Assembly: GCA_905215125.1 (NCBI GenBank)
Contig: CAJMOV010000128.1
Location: 1-5,997 of the forward strand
Source of the DNA: an uncultured bacterium
Lineage (GTDB): Bacteria > Bacillota > Clostridia > Oscillospirales > Butyricicoccaceae
Length of the DNA: 5,997 nucleotides
Direction: 5' to 3'
Both the position numbers and the translations under genes were made by a program. This document shows, one piece after another, positions 5,972 to 5,997 of the stretch. The notes beneath the pieces are model-generated. The model made no database searches and had not been told where the DNA came from. It was given only the letters and a program-made list of their open reading frames with translations. Each line of letters opens with the position of its first letter. The first letter of the stretch is position 1.

Positions 5972-5997
5972 TTGTGCGCAAGCAAAATCAGCGGCGT
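5968..5997 (+). CDS. Start of a further rightward ORF, cut by the window edge
   Basis: An ATG at 5968 overlaps the stop of the Cys-rich gene in the ATGA form and opens a frame that stays open for the ten codons left (MIVRKQNQRR). The overlap suggests translational coupling in an operon, since I see no good ribosome binding site of its own. Ten codons are too few to identify the product or to exclude chance. Confidence 0.35.
   Translation, partial: MIVRKQNQRR

Overview
The window looks like chromosome of a high-GC, anaerobic Firmicute, most likely a gut Clostridia (Oscillospiraceae-like) lineage. This is inferred from the GC-rich coding sequence set in AT-rich intergenic DNA, strong AGGAGG-type ribosome binding sites, sigma-A-type promoters, and the family mix (ATC-hydrolase-like protein, Cys-rich KTR-like protein, S24 repressor). 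No genus can be named from the sequence alone.

Layout, left to right. Positions 1-66 hold the promoter and ribosome binding site of a gene that runs leftward out of the window. A 15-bp perfect hairpin (115-154) ends the next leftward gene (238-945), a Cys-rich protein of the L-2-amino-thiazoline-4-carboxylic acid hydrolase-like family. From a divergent intergenic region (946-1216) the selenocysteine cassette runs rightward: selA (1217-2602), selB (2599-4506, ATGA overlap) and the selenocysteine tRNA gene selC (4575-4671). selC has its own consensus promoter and an intrinsic terminator. SelA converts Ser-tRNA(Sec) to Sec-tRNA(Sec) using selenophosphate, and SelB delivers it to UGA codons next to SECIS hairpins. 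The selenophosphate synthetase gene (selD) is not in the window. selA is preceded by a leader of about 170 nt that is GC-rich, rich in hairpins with competing pairings, and ends in a small SECIS-like hairpin.

Right of selC the character changes to that of a mobile element. A leftward LexA/CI-like repressor (XRE helix-turn-helix plus S24 self-cleaving domain, 4868-5542) is divergent from a small two-CxxC zinc-ribbon protein of the Cys-rich KTR type (5768-5971), which overlaps a further ORF leaving the window. Between them is an AT-rich control region with four copies of a TTTGC-N5-GCAAA palindrome. One lies on the probable repressor promoter, one inside the spacer of a near-consensus rightward promoter, one between them and one in the downstream leader. 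This is the layout of a lambda-like, damage-inducible genetic switch. No integrase or att duplication is visible, so whether the element is inserted at selC remains open.
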